Positions 24,664-33,751 of a stretch of DNA of 64,000 nucleotides are shown here, in pieces; positions within the stretch are counted from its first letter, which is position 1, and each line of letters begins with the position of its first letter. The translations under genes and the position numbers were made by a program. This DNA is from a virus. The notes under the pieces were generated by a model. The model saw only the letters and a list, made by a program, of their open reading frames with translations. It had not been told where the DNA came from and did no database searches. The stretch covers positions 19,601 to 83,600 of IMG/VR virus record IMGVR_UViG_3300037427_000542, one strand, 5' to 3'.

Positions 24664-27159
24664 ATGAATTTTTATACTTATGCGAGACATTATGGAAATG
24701 ATATACTTTTCCGTGGTGTAAAAAATGGTAAGCGATTTACTGCAAGGCATGAATTTCAGCCTACTCTGTTTGTTAAGAGTAAAGAAAAATCTAAGTACAA
24801 AAGTATCTTTGGTGAGAATGTATCACCTATAAAGTTCCCCACAAATAAGGAGGCAACTGCCTTCTTTGACAGTTACAAAGATGTAGAAAATTTTCCAATA
24901 TTTGGACAAAACTATTACGCATACCAATATATCACCGAGAACTATCCTGGTGAGATACAATGGGATGCTAATGAGATGTTAATCTATTCTATCGATATTG
25001 AAACAACATCGGAAGGTGGATTTCCTAATGTAGACTCCCCTAGTGAGAAAGTTCTAGTTATCACACTTCAAAACAACAACACCAAGAAGATAACAACTTT
25101 TGGCCTGGGGGAGTTTACGCCTACTAAAGAAACAAATCATTTAGATATTGACTATCAAGGTTTTGACACAGAAGAACAACTATTAGATACTTTCCTCACT
25201 TGGTGGCAGGATAATTGTCCTGATATTATTACAGGTTGGAACAGTAATTTATTTGATATGCCTTATCTTATTACAAGAGTTCAACGAGTATTAGGTGAGA
25301 ATGAACATAAAAGATTCTCTCCTTTTAAATTAATTAACAAGCGTCCTATTAGATTTGCTAATCGTGAGATGACAGCATTCGAGATTACAGGTGTTGCACA
25401 ATTAGACTATTTGGACTTATATAAGAAGTTTACTTATGTGACTCGAGAGTCTTACAAACTAGACTTTATTGCAGAAACAGAACTAGGTAAGAATAAACTA
25501 GAGTCTGGCTTTGACACATTTAAAGAGTTTTATGATGGAGATTGGAATAGGTTTGTAGAATATAATATTATTGATACAGTTATTGTCGACGAACTAGAAG
25601 ACAAGATGAAACTTATTGAACTTGCTATTACAATGGCCTATGACGCTAAGTGTAATTATAATGATGTATTCTCAGCTGTTAGAACCTGGGATAGTTTATT
25701 ATATAATCATCTATGGGAAAAGGACATTGTTATTCACCAAGGTGGTGGTAGAAAGGATAGACAAATTGAAGGTGCGTTTGTACAGGAACCTAAACCTGGC
25801 AGTTATGAATGGGTGGCTAGTTTCGATGCTACAAGTCTATATCCTAGTATTCTAATGCAACACAATATGAGTCCTGAGACTATTGTTCCTGGGTTTAAAT
25901 ATAATGTTAGCGTTGACGATCAACTGGACAGATATCAGTTAGACAAGTTAAAAGAAAAGAACTATACTATGGCAGGCAATGGCTCTTGTTATACAAGAGA
26001 AAAGAAAGGTCTGTTTCCTGAGATTGTACAAAAGTTTTTTAATGATAGATTAAAATATAAGAAGTTGATGCAGAAGGCACAGAAAGATTTCCAAGAAACA
26101 GGTGCCCTACATCACAAGAACGAGATAAGTAAATATAACAACTTTCAGATGGCTCGTAAGATTCAATTAAACAGTTTATATGGTGCCCTAGCTAATCAGT
26201 ATTTTAGATTCTATGATGATAGAATTGCAGAAGGTATTACAATGTCGGGACAATTAGTTATCCGAGATACAGCTAAGGCTTTGGACAAGTATATGAACAA
26301 AGTATGTGGCACAGAAGATGAGATGTATTCTTTTTATAGTGATACAGATTCTTGTTATGTTACATGTAAAAAGATGGTAGATAATTTCTTCCCTGATAAA
26401 GACACAGATAAGGTTGTAGAACTTCTTGATAAGATAGGTACAGATAAAATAGAACCTGCTATTGCACAGGCAATGACAAAGTTAGGTAATTATACTAATG
26501 CCTTTGAACATAAGATAGACTTTAAGCGTGAGGTTATCGCAGATAAAGGTGTGTTTGTGGCTAAGAAAAGATATGCCTTAAATGTACTAGATGATGAAGG
26601 ACTAAGACTTAAAGAACCTAAGTTAAAAGTTATGGGTTTAGAAATTGTAAGGTCCTCGACTCCTGCTCCTATCCGAGATAGTTTGAAGGAGGCAGTCCGT
26701 CTTATTCTTACTAGTGATGAAGACAAGTTACAAACATATATTGCTGAGGCACAAAAACAATTTAATACATTATCTGCAGAAGAGATTGCCTTTCCTCGAG
26801 GTTGTAATAATCTTAAGAAATACTCATCTACAGCAGACATATATCAGAAAGGCACACCCATACATGTTCGAGGTTCCTTACTGTATAATAAGCTCTTAAA
26901 AGATAAGAGTTTGAACCTTAAGTATGAGAAAATACAAGAAGGTGATAAGATTAAGTTCCTTTATTTAAAAGAACCTAACAGTTTACATGAGAACACTATT
27001 GCCTTTGTAACTAAACTTCCTAAAGAGTTTGAGATTACAAAGTATGTAGATTATGATTTAATATTTCAGAAAGCATTTATTGATCCTTTAGAAAATATAT
27101 TGAAACCTTTAGGATGGAATACAGAACCTCAGGCTACACTCGAGGATTTATTTGCATAA
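24664..27159 (+). CDS. 43: DNA polymerase gp43 (family B)
   Basis: 831 aa (T4 gp43 is 898). The 3'-5' exonuclease motif is SIDIET (Asp111); Exo II is GWNSNLFDMPYL; motif A DATSLYPSI (Asp388); motif B KIQLNSLYGALANQY; motif C YSDTDS (Asp560, Asp562) and KKRYAL follows. It is the replicative polymerase with proofreading. It has its own palindromic-spacer promoter. TAATG overlap with the next small membrane gene. Confidence 0.96.
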   Translation: MNFYTYARHYGNDILFRGVKNGKRFTARHEFQPTLFVKSKEKSKYKSIFGENVSPIKFPTNKEATAFFDSYKDVENFPIFGQNYYAYQYITENYPGEIQWDANEMLIYSIDIETTSEGGFPNVDSPSEKVLVITLQNNNTKKITTFGLGEFTPTKETNHLDIDYQGFDTEEQLLDTFLTWWQDNCPDIITGWNSNLFDMPYLITRVQRVLGENEHKRFSPFKLINKRPIRFANREMTAFEITGVAQLDYLDLYKKFTYVTRESYKLDFIAETELGKNKLESGFDTFKEFYDGDWNRFVEYNIIDTVIVDELEDKMKLIELAITMAYDAKCNYNDVFSAVRTWDSLLYNHLWEKDIVIHQGGGRKDRQIEGAFVQEPKPGSYEWVASFDATSLYPSILMQHNMSPETIVPGFKYNVSVDDQLDRYQLDKLKEKNYTMAGNGSCYTREKKGLFPEIVQKFFNDRLKYKKLMQKAQKDFQETGALHHKNEISKYNNFQMARKIQLNSLYGALANQYFRFYDDRIAEGITMSGQLVIRDTAKALDKYMNKVCGTEDEMYSFYSDTDSCYVTCKKMVDNFFPDKDTDKVVELLDKIGTDKIEPAIAQAMTKLGNYTNAFEHKIDFKREVIADKGVFVAKKRYALNVLDDEGLRLKEPKLKVMGLEIVRSSTPAPIRDSLKEAVRLILTSDEDKLQTYIAEAQKQFNTLSAEEIAFPRGCNNLKKYSSTADIYQKGTPIHVRGSLLYNKLLKDKSLNLKYEKIQEGDKIKFLYLKEPNSLHENTIAFVTKLPKEFEITKYVDYDLIFQKAFIDPLENILKPLGWNTEPQATLEDLFA

Positions 27160-27284
27160 TGGAATTGCAATCGTTAGCAGGCTGGGGTTTATTTGTATGT
27201 ATGATAGTTTCCAATTGGGTAATGTTTATTCTTATAGATGGATTTTTTGAAGGGGATATAGAAGGAGTTAAATATGAAAAATAA
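27159..27284 (+). CDS. Very small single-pass membrane protein
   Basis: 41 aa, ATG overlapping the gp43 stop. A hydrophobic helix WGLFVCMIVSNWVMFILIDGFF (about residues 9-30) is followed by an acidic-basic tail. An overlap with the next ATG at 27274 by 11 nt and an AAGGAG ahead of it suggest a real coupled operon. Confidence 0.5.
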   Translation: MELQSLAGWGLFVCMIVSNWVMFILIDGFFEGDIEGVKYEK

Positions 27285-27444
27285 AGATGAAAGAAATACA
27301 CATTTCATATACAGTATATTGAAAAGTGGTTTTAGATGTGGAGGTTGTGTTATACCTTTTGTTATTAATGAGCCGTGGGCTTGGCAAGTATTTTTAGGAG
27401 CATTCTTTGTTGCTGAGATACTAGGAATTATGGAGGAGTTATAA
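27274..27444 (+). CDS. Small membrane-associated protein
   Basis: 56 aa from ATG 27274 (GAAGGAG at 27261-27267). It has CGGC in the middle (RCGGCVIPF) and a hydrophobic helix PWAWQVFLGAFFVAEILG. The stop overlaps the next gene's ATG (TAATG). Function unknown. Confidence 0.55.
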   Translation: MKNKDERNTHFIYSILKSGFRCGGCVIPFVINEPWAWQVFLGAFFVAEILGIMEEL

Positions 27445-27632
27445 TGGGAACACACGCATGGAAAAAGAAAAGCGTAAGAGCTAGAAGGGAAGGTGCTTTA
27501 GAAAGACTTAAAGCATCTAAATTTACACCAAAAATTGTGCAAGGAAAAGAACGCAATGAAGAGAACTGGACAAAGAAGAAAGAGAAACAAATTGAAACTC
27601 TTGAATCCAGAATTAGAGGGACACAAGGTTAA
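27444..27632 (+). CDS. Small basic protein
   Basis: 62 aa, highly basic (WKKKSVRARREGALERLKASKF and KKKEKQIETLESRIRG), with a long helix and possible nucleic-acid binding. The ATG overlaps the previous stop by 1 nt, and GGAGG is at 27432-27436. No family recognised. Confidence 0.6.
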   Translation: MGTHAWKKKSVRARREGALERLKASKFTPKIVQGKERNEENWTKKKEKQIETLESRIRGTQG

Positions 27633-27726
27633 GTTTCAACATAAGAAACTTTTAGATCAACAAAAAGAGATTGACGAACAATGGGAAAGAATAAAAAAAT
27701 TGCAGTCATTGGATATGGATTTGTAG
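27556..27726 (+). CDS. Possible small coiled-coil protein in an overlapping frame
   Basis: 56 aa from ATG 27556. It overlaps the basic 62-aa gene and the dehydrogenase start, so it may not be real. The sequence LLNPELEGHKVKFQHKKLL followed by DQQKEIDEQWERIKKLQ looks like a designed amphipathic helix and not random translation. Without it, 48 nt between neighbours would be empty. Confidence 0.35.
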   Translation: MKRTGQRRKRNKLKLLNPELEGHKVKFQHKKLLDQQKEIDEQWERIKKLQSLDMDL

Positions 27727-28445
27727 GCAAAGCCACATATTATTTTTTAACTGAAAAACTATATGGCGAACTTTCAGACGTCTATATTCATGATCCTGAT
27801 TTAGGTTACAACATAGATAATTGGAATGAAATTGATTATGCTTTTATTTGCGTTCCAACTAACCTAAAACAAGGAAAGTTAGACACAAGTATTATAGATA
27901 AGATACTATCAGAACTTTATGTAGGTGTACAACCTGTTATTAGAAGTACAATAGGTCCTGATCAATGTTTGGCTTATGCTAATAGAGGAATAATTATAAT
28001 GCCAGAGTTTTTAAGAGAAAAACATTGGAAGGAAGATATAGACAATCCTAACATTGATATTTTAATTGGTTGTTATAATTGTGATGAATTTGTTGATCTA
28101 ATGTCATGTGGTAATAAATTTGTAAAACAGGTTACACCATGCGAGGCAAGTGCAATAAAAATGTTTAGAAACGCTGCACTGGCTGTTAAAGTAGGTTTAG
28201 CAAATGACTTTAAAAATATATGTGAAGTACAAGATATAGACTATGAAGTCATAAAAGAGTTTCTAGAGAATGATGAGAACTTAGGAGGAACACATTGGGC
28301 TGTTCCAGGCCCAGATGGAGAGTACGGTTTTGGTGGCACTTGTTTACCAAAAGATTTGACACATGCTTCTGAGCTATGCTATAATTCTTTTAATATAATG
28401 AATACAGCCTTAGAGGCTAATAAAGGTAGGAGAAAAGATGGGTAA
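27681..28445 (+). CDS. Nucleotide-sugar dehydrogenase-like (UDP-glucose/GDP-mannose family)
   Basis: 254 aa, shorter than the usual 390-450. The N-terminal Rossmann motif VIGYGFVGKAT (residues 9-19) binds NAD. VPTNL, then RSTIGP, MPEFLRE and GFGGTCLPKDL with the catalytic Cys are all present. The C-terminal UDP-binding domain is largely missing (the chain ends soon after the active-site Cys). It may still work as a dimer, or be a trimmed phage form. It pairs logically with the window's glycosyltransferases. The end overlaps uvsX by 8 nt. Confidence 0.8.
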   Translation: MGKNKKIAVIGYGFVGKATYYFLTEKLYGELSDVYIHDPDLGYNIDNWNEIDYAFICVPTNLKQGKLDTSIIDKILSELYVGVQPVIRSTIGPDQCLAYANRGIIIMPEFLREKHWKEDIDNPNIDILIGCYNCDEFVDLMSCGNKFVKQVTPCEASAIKMFRNAALAVKVGLANDFKNICEVQDIDYEVIKEFLENDENLGGTHWAVPGPDGEYGFGGTCLPKDLTHASELCYNSFNIMNTALEANKGRRKDG

Positions 28446-29508
28446 TCTATTAGATAAATTACAAAAAAATTCCACAATTAGAGAAACAGATATTTTGACT
28501 GACTCTAAGTTTTTTAATGACAAAGACTTGATACAAACATCTGTTCCAGCAGTTAATGTTGCTTTAAGTGGTAAACTAGACGGTGGACTTACACCTGGAC
28601 TTACAGTATTTGCAGGTCCTAGTAAGCATTTTAAAACAGCATTTGCTATGTTATTAATTAAGGCACACCAAGAGAAATATCCTGATGGTGTTGTTTTATT
28701 TTATGATAGTGAGTTTGGTGCACCTAAGTCTTATTTTGAGACTTTTGATATTGATACTAGCAAAGTATTACATACACCTATTGCAGATATTGAACAATTA
28801 AAACATGATGTGATGCAACAGTTGAATGGTGTAGAACGAGGCGATAATATTATGGTTGTTGTTGACTCTGTAGGTAACTTGGCTTCTAAGAAAGAAGTAG
28901 AAGATGCCTTGGAAGGTAAGAGTGTAGCAGACATGACAAGGGCTAAACAAATGAAGTCCTTATTTAGAATGATTACTCCTCATCTAACAATTAAAGATAT
29001 TCCAGCTATTGTAGTTAACCATACATATAAAGAGATAGGATTGTTTCCTAAAGATGTGGTTAGTGGTGGCACAGGTATTTACTATTCTGCAGATAATATT
29101 TTTATTATTGGTAGACGACAACAAAAGACAGGAACAGAAGTTACAGGTTATGAATTTATAATTAATGTTGAAAAGTCTAGATTTGTTAGAGAGAAGTCTA
29201 AAATTCCTGTAGAAGTTACATGGGAGAACGGTATTAGTAAATGGTCTGGGTTACTAGACATGGCGATGGCTTCTGGACATGTAATTAAACCTAGTAATGG
29301 TTGGTATCAGAGAGTTGACATGGACACAGGTGAAGCAGTAGATCCTAAAGTTAGAGCTAAGGATCTAGGTAAAGATTTTTGGTTGCCTGTACTCTCAGAT
29401 AAAAGATTTGGAGACTGGGTTAAAAAGTCATATACTATTGGCTCTGTAGAAATGATGGCAGAGGAAATCAGTGATGAAGATATTCAACAAGAATACGAAA
29501 AAGTGTGA
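28438..29508 (+). CDS. uvsX: Recombinase UvsX (RecA-like)
   Basis: 356 aa (T4 UvsX is 391). Walker A reads GPSKHFKT (60-67), the unusual T4-type P-loop. Walker B is IMVVVDSVGNL (near 142-150). It catalyses strand exchange in recombination-dependent replication. It lies between the sugar dehydrogenase and gp41, as in other marine T4-like genomes. The end overlaps a zinc-binding small protein by 35 nt. Confidence 0.95.
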   Translation: MGNLLDKLQKNSTIRETDILTDSKFFNDKDLIQTSVPAVNVALSGKLDGGLTPGLTVFAGPSKHFKTAFAMLLIKAHQEKYPDGVVLFYDSEFGAPKSYFETFDIDTSKVLHTPIADIEQLKHDVMQQLNGVERGDNIMVVVDSVGNLASKKEVEDALEGKSVADMTRAKQMKSLFRMITPHLTIKDIPAIVVNHTYKEIGLFPKDVVSGGTGIYYSADNIFIIGRRQQKTGTEVTGYEFIINVEKSRFVREKSKIPVEVTWENGISKWSGLLDMAMASGHVIKPSNGWYQRVDMDTGEAVDPKVRAKDLGKDFWLPVLSDKRFGDWVKKSYTIGSVEMMAEEISDEDIQQEYEKV

Positions 29509-29644
29509 TAGGTGTGAAAAACCTATAGACAAAAAAGACAAAGCATATTGTTTTCATAATGGCGATGACGAAGTATATATTTGTGCTCCGTGTGTCATAG
29601 AAGTTTACAATGATTACAAGACAGAGGTAAAAAGAGATGCTTGA
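29474..29644 (+). CDS. Small zinc-ribbon protein between uvsX and gp41
   Basis: 56 aa from ATG 29474. Two CxxC pairs (Cys11/Cys14 in CDRC and Cys37/Cys40 in CAPC) with about 22 residues between make a treble-clef or zinc-ribbon likely. It overlaps uvsX by 35 nt and gp41 by 8 nt. An ORF this short with two well-spaced CxxC pairs is unlikely to be chance. Role unknown. Confidence 0.6.
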   Translation: MKIFNKNTKKCDRCEKPIDKKDKAYCFHNGDDEVYICAPCVIEVYNDYKTEVKRDA

Positions 29645-30992
29645 TACAATTATTCTAGTTAATTTAGTTAGAAACGAAAAGTATGTTAGAAAAGTTCTAC
29701 CCTTCATTAAAGAAGAGTATTTCTCAGATAACGAACATTCTTATGCGTTTAGACAGATTGCTGAATATATAGAAAAATATAACAACACACCTACACTAGA
29801 GGCAATGTCAGTTGCATTTGATAATGCTAGTGAGGAACAAAGAAGTTTATTAAAAACAGTATTTGAATATGAACAAGAGCCTCAGGAACTACAATGGTTG
29901 GTAGATGAAACAGAAAAGTTCTGTAAAGATAAAGCAGTTTTTAATGCAGTACTAGAAGGTATACAGATTATAGATGGTAAGAAAAAGGATATGACTCCTG
30001 ATGCTTTGCCTGATTTATTAACTGAGGCATTACAAGTAGGCTTTGATACTAATGTAGGACATGACTTTATTGAAGATGCTGATAAACGATTTGATTTTTA
30101 CAATAGAATAGAAAACAAAGTTCCTTTTGATCTGGATATGTTTAATAAAATTACAGATGGAGGACTATCTAACAAGACACTTAATATAGCATTAGCAGGC
30201 ACAGGTGTAGGTAAATCCCTGTTTATGTGTCATATGGCGTCAGCAGCTATTGCTAATGGACAGAATGTACTCTATATTACATTGGAAATGGCAGAAGAAA
30301 GAATTGCAGAAAGAATAGATGCTAACTTAATGAATGTTCCTATAGGAGATTTATCTAACATGTCTAAGCCTATGTTCCAAGATAGAATAGGCACATTAAA
30401 AGAGAAGTATGAAGGTAGATTAATTGTTAAAGAATATCCTACAGCATCTGCACATAGTGGACATTTTAAAGCATTGATTAATGAATTAAAACTAAAAAGA
30501 AACTTTCATCCTGAGATTATTTTTATTGATTATTTAAATATTTGCACAAGTTCTAGGTTTAGGCCTGGCAGTAGTGCTAACTCTTATACAATTATTAAAA
30601 GTATTGCAGAAGAACTTAGAGGTTTGGCAGTAGAACTAGATGTTCCTATTTTTAGTGCTACACAAACAACTAGAGGTGGTTATGGAAATAGTGATGTTGA
30701 CTTAACAGATACCTCAGAAAGTTTTGGTCTTCCAGCTACAGCAGATTTAATGTTTGCAATTATAAGTACTGAGGAGCTAGAACAACTTGGACAGTTTATG
30801 ATTAAACAGTTGAAAAACAGATATGCTGATCCTACAAGAAACAAAAGATTTATGATAGGTGTTGATCGTGCTAAAATGAAATTATTTGATTTGGAAGATT
30901 CAGCACAACAAGCTATAACGGACTCTAATATAGATGTTCCAGTATTTGACAGAGGCAAACAAGGAAGCGATTATGACAACCTTAAATTTTAA
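29637..30992 (+). CDS. 41: Replicative DNA helicase gp41 (DnaB-like)
   Basis: 451 aa (T4 gp41 is 475). An N-terminal helical domain (1-150) is followed by a RecA-like core with Walker A GTGVGKS (about 188-194), LYITLEMAEERIAERI, Walker B IIFIDYLNI and the end QLKNRYADPTRNKRFMIG. It unwinds DNA at the fork with gp61. The end overlaps the next gene by 20 nt. Confidence 0.95.
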   Translation: MLDTIILVNLVRNEKYVRKVLPFIKEEYFSDNEHSYAFRQIAEYIEKYNNTPTLEAMSVAFDNASEEQRSLLKTVFEYEQEPQELQWLVDETEKFCKDKAVFNAVLEGIQIIDGKKKDMTPDALPDLLTEALQVGFDTNVGHDFIEDADKRFDFYNRIENKVPFDLDMFNKITDGGLSNKTLNIALAGTGVGKSLFMCHMASAAIANGQNVLYITLEMAEERIAERIDANLMNVPIGDLSNMSKPMFQDRIGTLKEKYEGRLIVKEYPTASAHSGHFKALINELKLKRNFHPEIIFIDYLNICTSSRFRPGSSANSYTIIKSIAEELRGLAVELDVPIFSATQTTRGGYGNSDVDLTDTSESFGLPATADLMFAIISTEELEQLGQFMIKQLKNRYADPTRNKRFMIGVDRAKMKLFDLEDSAQQAITDSNIDVPVFDRGKQGSDYDNLKF

Positions 30993-31722
30993 TGATATAG
31001 AATTTGATGTAATAGATAATGTCTTGGCAAAAAGATATTCTAAGTTTCTAATGGAAAACATACATCAAAGTAAAGAGTTTTATTTCATGGGAGATAAAAT
31101 AGATGAGATTCTGTCTGAAATAGATAAAATTGTTTATATGTATGGCAAAGAGCCTACAAGAAACATGAATAAATTACATGATTATTTTGCAGACCATGAA
31201 GACGATCCTGAAATGAGTAGGTTGAATAATCTCATTCATTACTATGAATTAAGCTTAAACAACTTTCCACCTCGTTGGGGAATGATGGTAGGTGAGGCGA
31301 CAATGGAATTGTTTCCAGCAGACTATGAATACTTTACATTACTAAGGCAACCAGGTACTCTTTATGTGAATTATCCTCATGTAGGAAAACACTTTGCTGA
31401 GATTGCCTACTCTAGAGATTATGATATTCAAGAACATCAATATGTGCCTCAAGATATATGCAGGCCTAGTTTTCATATATGGTTAGGAGATGAAATAACT
31501 ATTGAAATGTTGAATACCAATGTTAATATATTGATTGATATAGCTCACGGAAAGTTAAAAGATAGGCTAAATTTGCCTAATATTGACGATCCTGCAATGA
31601 GAATAGGGTATATTCCATTTGCCACACTTAAAGATGATATAAATATAAATGAACTTACAAATCATCTTTTGAAGTGTAAGACTAAGAGTAAAAATCAATG
31701 GGAGTTATTTACAAATGGCTGA
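30973..31722 (+). CDS. Conserved phage protein, unknown function
   Basis: 249 aa from ATG 30973 (20-nt overlap with gp41). No family recognised. Acidic and rich in Tyr, Phe, His; it has HVGKHFAEIAYSRDYDI and PSFHIWLGDEITIEM mid-protein, suggesting a globular enzyme or binding protein. It has no membrane segment. It closes the uvsX-gp41 operon and overlaps the next membrane gene by 8 nt. Confidence 0.65.
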   Translation: MTTLNFNDIEFDVIDNVLAKRYSKFLMENIHQSKEFYFMGDKIDEILSEIDKIVYMYGKEPTRNMNKLHDYFADHEDDPEMSRLNNLIHYYELSLNNFPPRWGMMVGEATMELFPADYEYFTLLRQPGTLYVNYPHVGKHFAEIAYSRDYDIQEHQYVPQDICRPSFHIWLGDEITIEMLNTNVNILIDIAHGKLKDRLNLPNIDDPAMRIGYIPFATLKDDININELTNHLLKCKTKSKNQWELFTNG

Positions 31723-32062
31723 ATCAGAAGTAAATATTAGTTTAGAAGAATATGAGGCATTAAAGGCAGCAGCAGCGCCAGCCGAAGAAGAGGCAGCGCC
31801 ACCTGGCAAACCTTGGTGGAGTGCACCTGACGATAGAGGTTGGATTTGGATTGCACCAGAGTATTTTAGTAGATGGAGATTATTTCCTCGTGCATTTATT
31901 AGCATGTATATCTACTTATTGTATCAGGTGACAAACTGGTTTATGGATTTACCTTCACCAGGACCTGAACAAGCAGGTCTTGTTAGTGTTGTCGTAGGAG
32001 CTGGAGCAGCCTGGTTTGGACTATATGTTAATAGTACAAGCACAGGACAGGATAAGAAGTAA
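31715..32062 (+). CDS. Two-pass membrane protein, possible holin-like
   Basis: 115 aa. An N-terminal Ala/Glu-rich segment (ALKAAAAPAEEEAAPPG) is followed by a Trp-rich region (PWWSAPDDRGWIW) and two hydrophobic helices: AFISMYIYLLYQVTNWFM and GLVSVVVGAGAAWFGLYV. The WFMDLP-PxPxxxQAGLVS pattern between helices recurs in phage membrane proteins. Size and topology fit a holin but nothing proves it. It abuts an MscS-like small protein. Confidence 0.65.
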   Translation: MAESEVNISLEEYEALKAAAAPAEEEAAPPGKPWWSAPDDRGWIWIAPEYFSRWRLFPRAFISMYIYLLYQVTNWFMDLPSPGPEQAGLVSVVVGAGAAWFGLYVNSTSTGQDKK

Positions 32063-32475
32063 TGCCTGAGGTTGTTTTATCAGATTTCTATATTGAGTTT
32101 ATAGGGTTTTTGCTCACCCTAATAATCGGGCTCTCTATTAGAGATTATGCTGGCTCTTTTGTTAAAGGCGCTAAGTTTAGATTTAACCCCGCCTTCCAAG
32201 AAGGCGATAAGGTGCTACTTGATGGTAGCCCAGCACTCATAGTTAAAATAGGATTGAGTGAAACAGTTTTTGGAATCTACGGAGAAGATGGATATACATG
32301 GAGGTATGTTCCAAATACTAGAATAGAATTCTTGAAGTTAGAGAAGATAGTGGACCCCGATTTACATCGGGATACTGCACAAGAGAAGGCACAAAAGATG
32401 GTAGATGCTTTCCAAGATGCTAACATACAAAAGAATGGAGAAGAGATTAATAAATTAAAAAATGGAGAAAAGTGA
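32062..32475 (+). CDS. Miniature MscS-like membrane protein
   Basis: 137 aa. One hydrophobic helix, EFIGFLLTLIIGLSIRDYAG (about 11-30), is followed by FNPAFQEGDKVLLDGSPALIVKIGLSETVFGIYG and WRYVPNTRIEF. This order (TM3-like helix, PFxxGDxI, GxVxxIxLxxTxI, xPNxxI) matches the pore helix plus beta domain of MscS-type channels, without the N-terminal helices and C-terminal vestibule. It then ends in a charged helix. Possible channel, channel modifier or decoy subunit. Confidence 0.6.
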   Translation: MPEVVLSDFYIEFIGFLLTLIIGLSIRDYAGSFVKGAKFRFNPAFQEGDKVLLDGSPALIVKIGLSETVFGIYGEDGYTWRYVPNTRIEFLKLEKIVDPDLHRDTAQEKAQKMVDAFQDANIQKNGEEINKLKNGEK

Positions 32476-32708
32476 TGCCACCTAAATTTAAACCGAGTCA
32501 TAAAGAATATGTTAAAGGTCCAGACGGTAGACCAACAAAAAGAACAAGAATGAAACATTATTACCTAGCACAAACATCTACACAAGAGATTATTGACGGT
32601 ATAAATAAAGGTAAAAGAAAACATCGTAATAAATTTATTAATGAATTAACTAGGCGTGGAGTGAAATTAGTATGGAAGACGGAAGACGAGATAGCAACGG
32701 AACAGTAG
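32475..32708 (+). CDS. Small basic conserved phage protein
   Basis: 77 aa from ATG 32475 (TGATG overlap). The start PPKFKPSHKEYVKGPDG and the end RRGVKLVW recur in a small protein family of marine T4-like phages. It is strongly basic. Function unknown; overlaps the next oxygenase by 37 nt. Confidence 0.65.
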   Translation: MPPKFKPSHKEYVKGPDGRPTKRTRMKHYYLAQTSTQEIIDGINKGKRKHRNKFINELTRRGVKLVWKTEDEIATEQ

Positions 32709-33250
32709 GTGAAGGCCAAAAGCCTGGAGCTTTAAAAATATATGATGGAGCCTTAAGTGAAGGCTTTGCTGATGATCTAATTGAAATATTCAATGCTAAC
32801 AAAGAAGCACACATAGAAAATAAACACGAAACTCTCAATTTCGTAGAGTACAACTACACCCTGAATCACAAAGAAGAAGATGTGCATAAGAGGCTCATGG
32901 AACATACAGGGCAACTCTATAAACATTACCTCGGGGATTTAGGCACAACCAATATGATTCAAGTATCTGGTTTCGAGGAAATCAAAATATACAAATATGA
33001 AAAAGGAACAGGGTTTCACGATTTACATATAGATGCTGTAGATCATGAAAGTTCTATTCGAGCAGTAGCCTTTACCTGGTTTCTCAATGAAACTGATGGC
33101 AATGTGGATTACCCATTACAAAGAATCGGTGTCCAGGCTCGCAAAGGCAGGGTAATTATAACGCCTGTATCGTGGGAATACCCTTCAAATAACCACATTT
33201 CTCAAGAATCTGACAAATATATGTTACAAACTTTTCTACATTTAGCCTAA
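32672..33250 (+). CDS. 2OG-Fe(II) oxygenase 2
   Basis: 192 aa. The iron-binding HIDAVDH (HxD) lies in FHDLHIDAV, followed by AVAFTWFLNE, then RKGRVIITPVSWEYPSN and a distal His region in SNNHISQESDKYMLQTFLHL. The fold layout matches a double-stranded beta-helix oxygenase different from the prolyl-hydroxylase-like gene at 22.7 kb. Substrate unknown. No gene follows closely; a promoter begins at 33289. Confidence 0.75.
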   Translation: MEDGRRDSNGTVGEGQKPGALKIYDGALSEGFADDLIEIFNANKEAHIENKHETLNFVEYNYTLNHKEEDVHKRLMEHTGQLYKHYLGDLGTTNMIQVSGFEEIKIYKYEKGTGFHDLHIDAVDHESSIRAVAFTWFLNETDGNVDYPLQRIGVQARKGRVIITPVSWEYPSNNHISQESDKYMLQTFLHLA

Positions 33251-33288
33251 GTTACTGATATTACACCAAAAAAGATTTGAAAAAATGC

Positions 33289-33317
33289 TTGACTTATGGT
33301 CCTGTAGAGTGCATAAT
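33289..33317 (+). promoter_or_regulatory. Sigma70-like promoter, imperfect dyad in spacer
   Basis: TTGACT (33289-33294), 17-bp spacer containing ATGGTCCTGTAGAG, CATAAT (33312-33317). The spacer carries the ATGGTCCTRTAGA word that in the 17.6- and 56.5-kb promoters lies upstream of the -35. A-rich stretch AAAAAAGATTTGAAAA upstream. Confidence 0.75.
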
Positions 33318-33349
33318 AACGGTATATTAAATAAAAAGGTATAAAGATT

Positions 33350-33727
33350 ATGACAAATTGGGAAGACTTATCAGAAAGAGATCAACTTTTAACTTATATT
33401 AGTGATACTCACAAAGATGCTTACGGGTTTAGACCTAGAGGCCTCTACAATGATATGTCTGTCCAAGAGCTTAAGGTTGAGCTTGATAGACTCTATGAGG
33501 CAGCTTCTGAGGAAGCAGATCGCATACATAATATCGAGACTCGAGCTTGGAAGGCTTTGAAAAGTCATTATGCCGATTTAGTTAATATGGGAGCAAAAGA
33601 CTTTAGGCAAGCTCTTGCTTGGGATATGGAAGCTGAAGATTGTGAATCATGGGACTTTGGGTTCTACTGTTACCACAAAAACCTTTCTTATTCTAAGGAA
33701 AGAGTGCTAGAAAGATTAGCAGCTTAA
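33350..33727 (+). CDS. Early-promoter-driven protein of unknown function
   Basis: 125 aa, acidic. A helical N-terminus (VQELKVELDRLYEAASEEADRI) is followed by LKSHYADLVNMGAKDFRQALAWDME and an aromatic end (SWDFGFYCYHKN). Not recognised. It has its own sigma70-like promoter and another promoter follows it, which suggests an early single-gene unit aimed at the host. Confidence 0.6.
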   Translation: MTNWEDLSERDQLLTYISDTHKDAYGFRPRGLYNDMSVQELKVELDRLYEAASEEADRIHNIETRAWKALKSHYADLVNMGAKDFRQALAWDMEAEDCESWDFGFYCYHKNLSYSKERVLERLAA

Positions 33728-33751
33728 TAGCTCTTTTGGTCCACAAAGTGG

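Noticed and set aside
32355-32370. CCCGAT-TTAC-ATCGGG hairpin
   Set aside because: It lies inside the coding part of the MscS-like gene and is not followed by a U-tract; probably codon coincidence.
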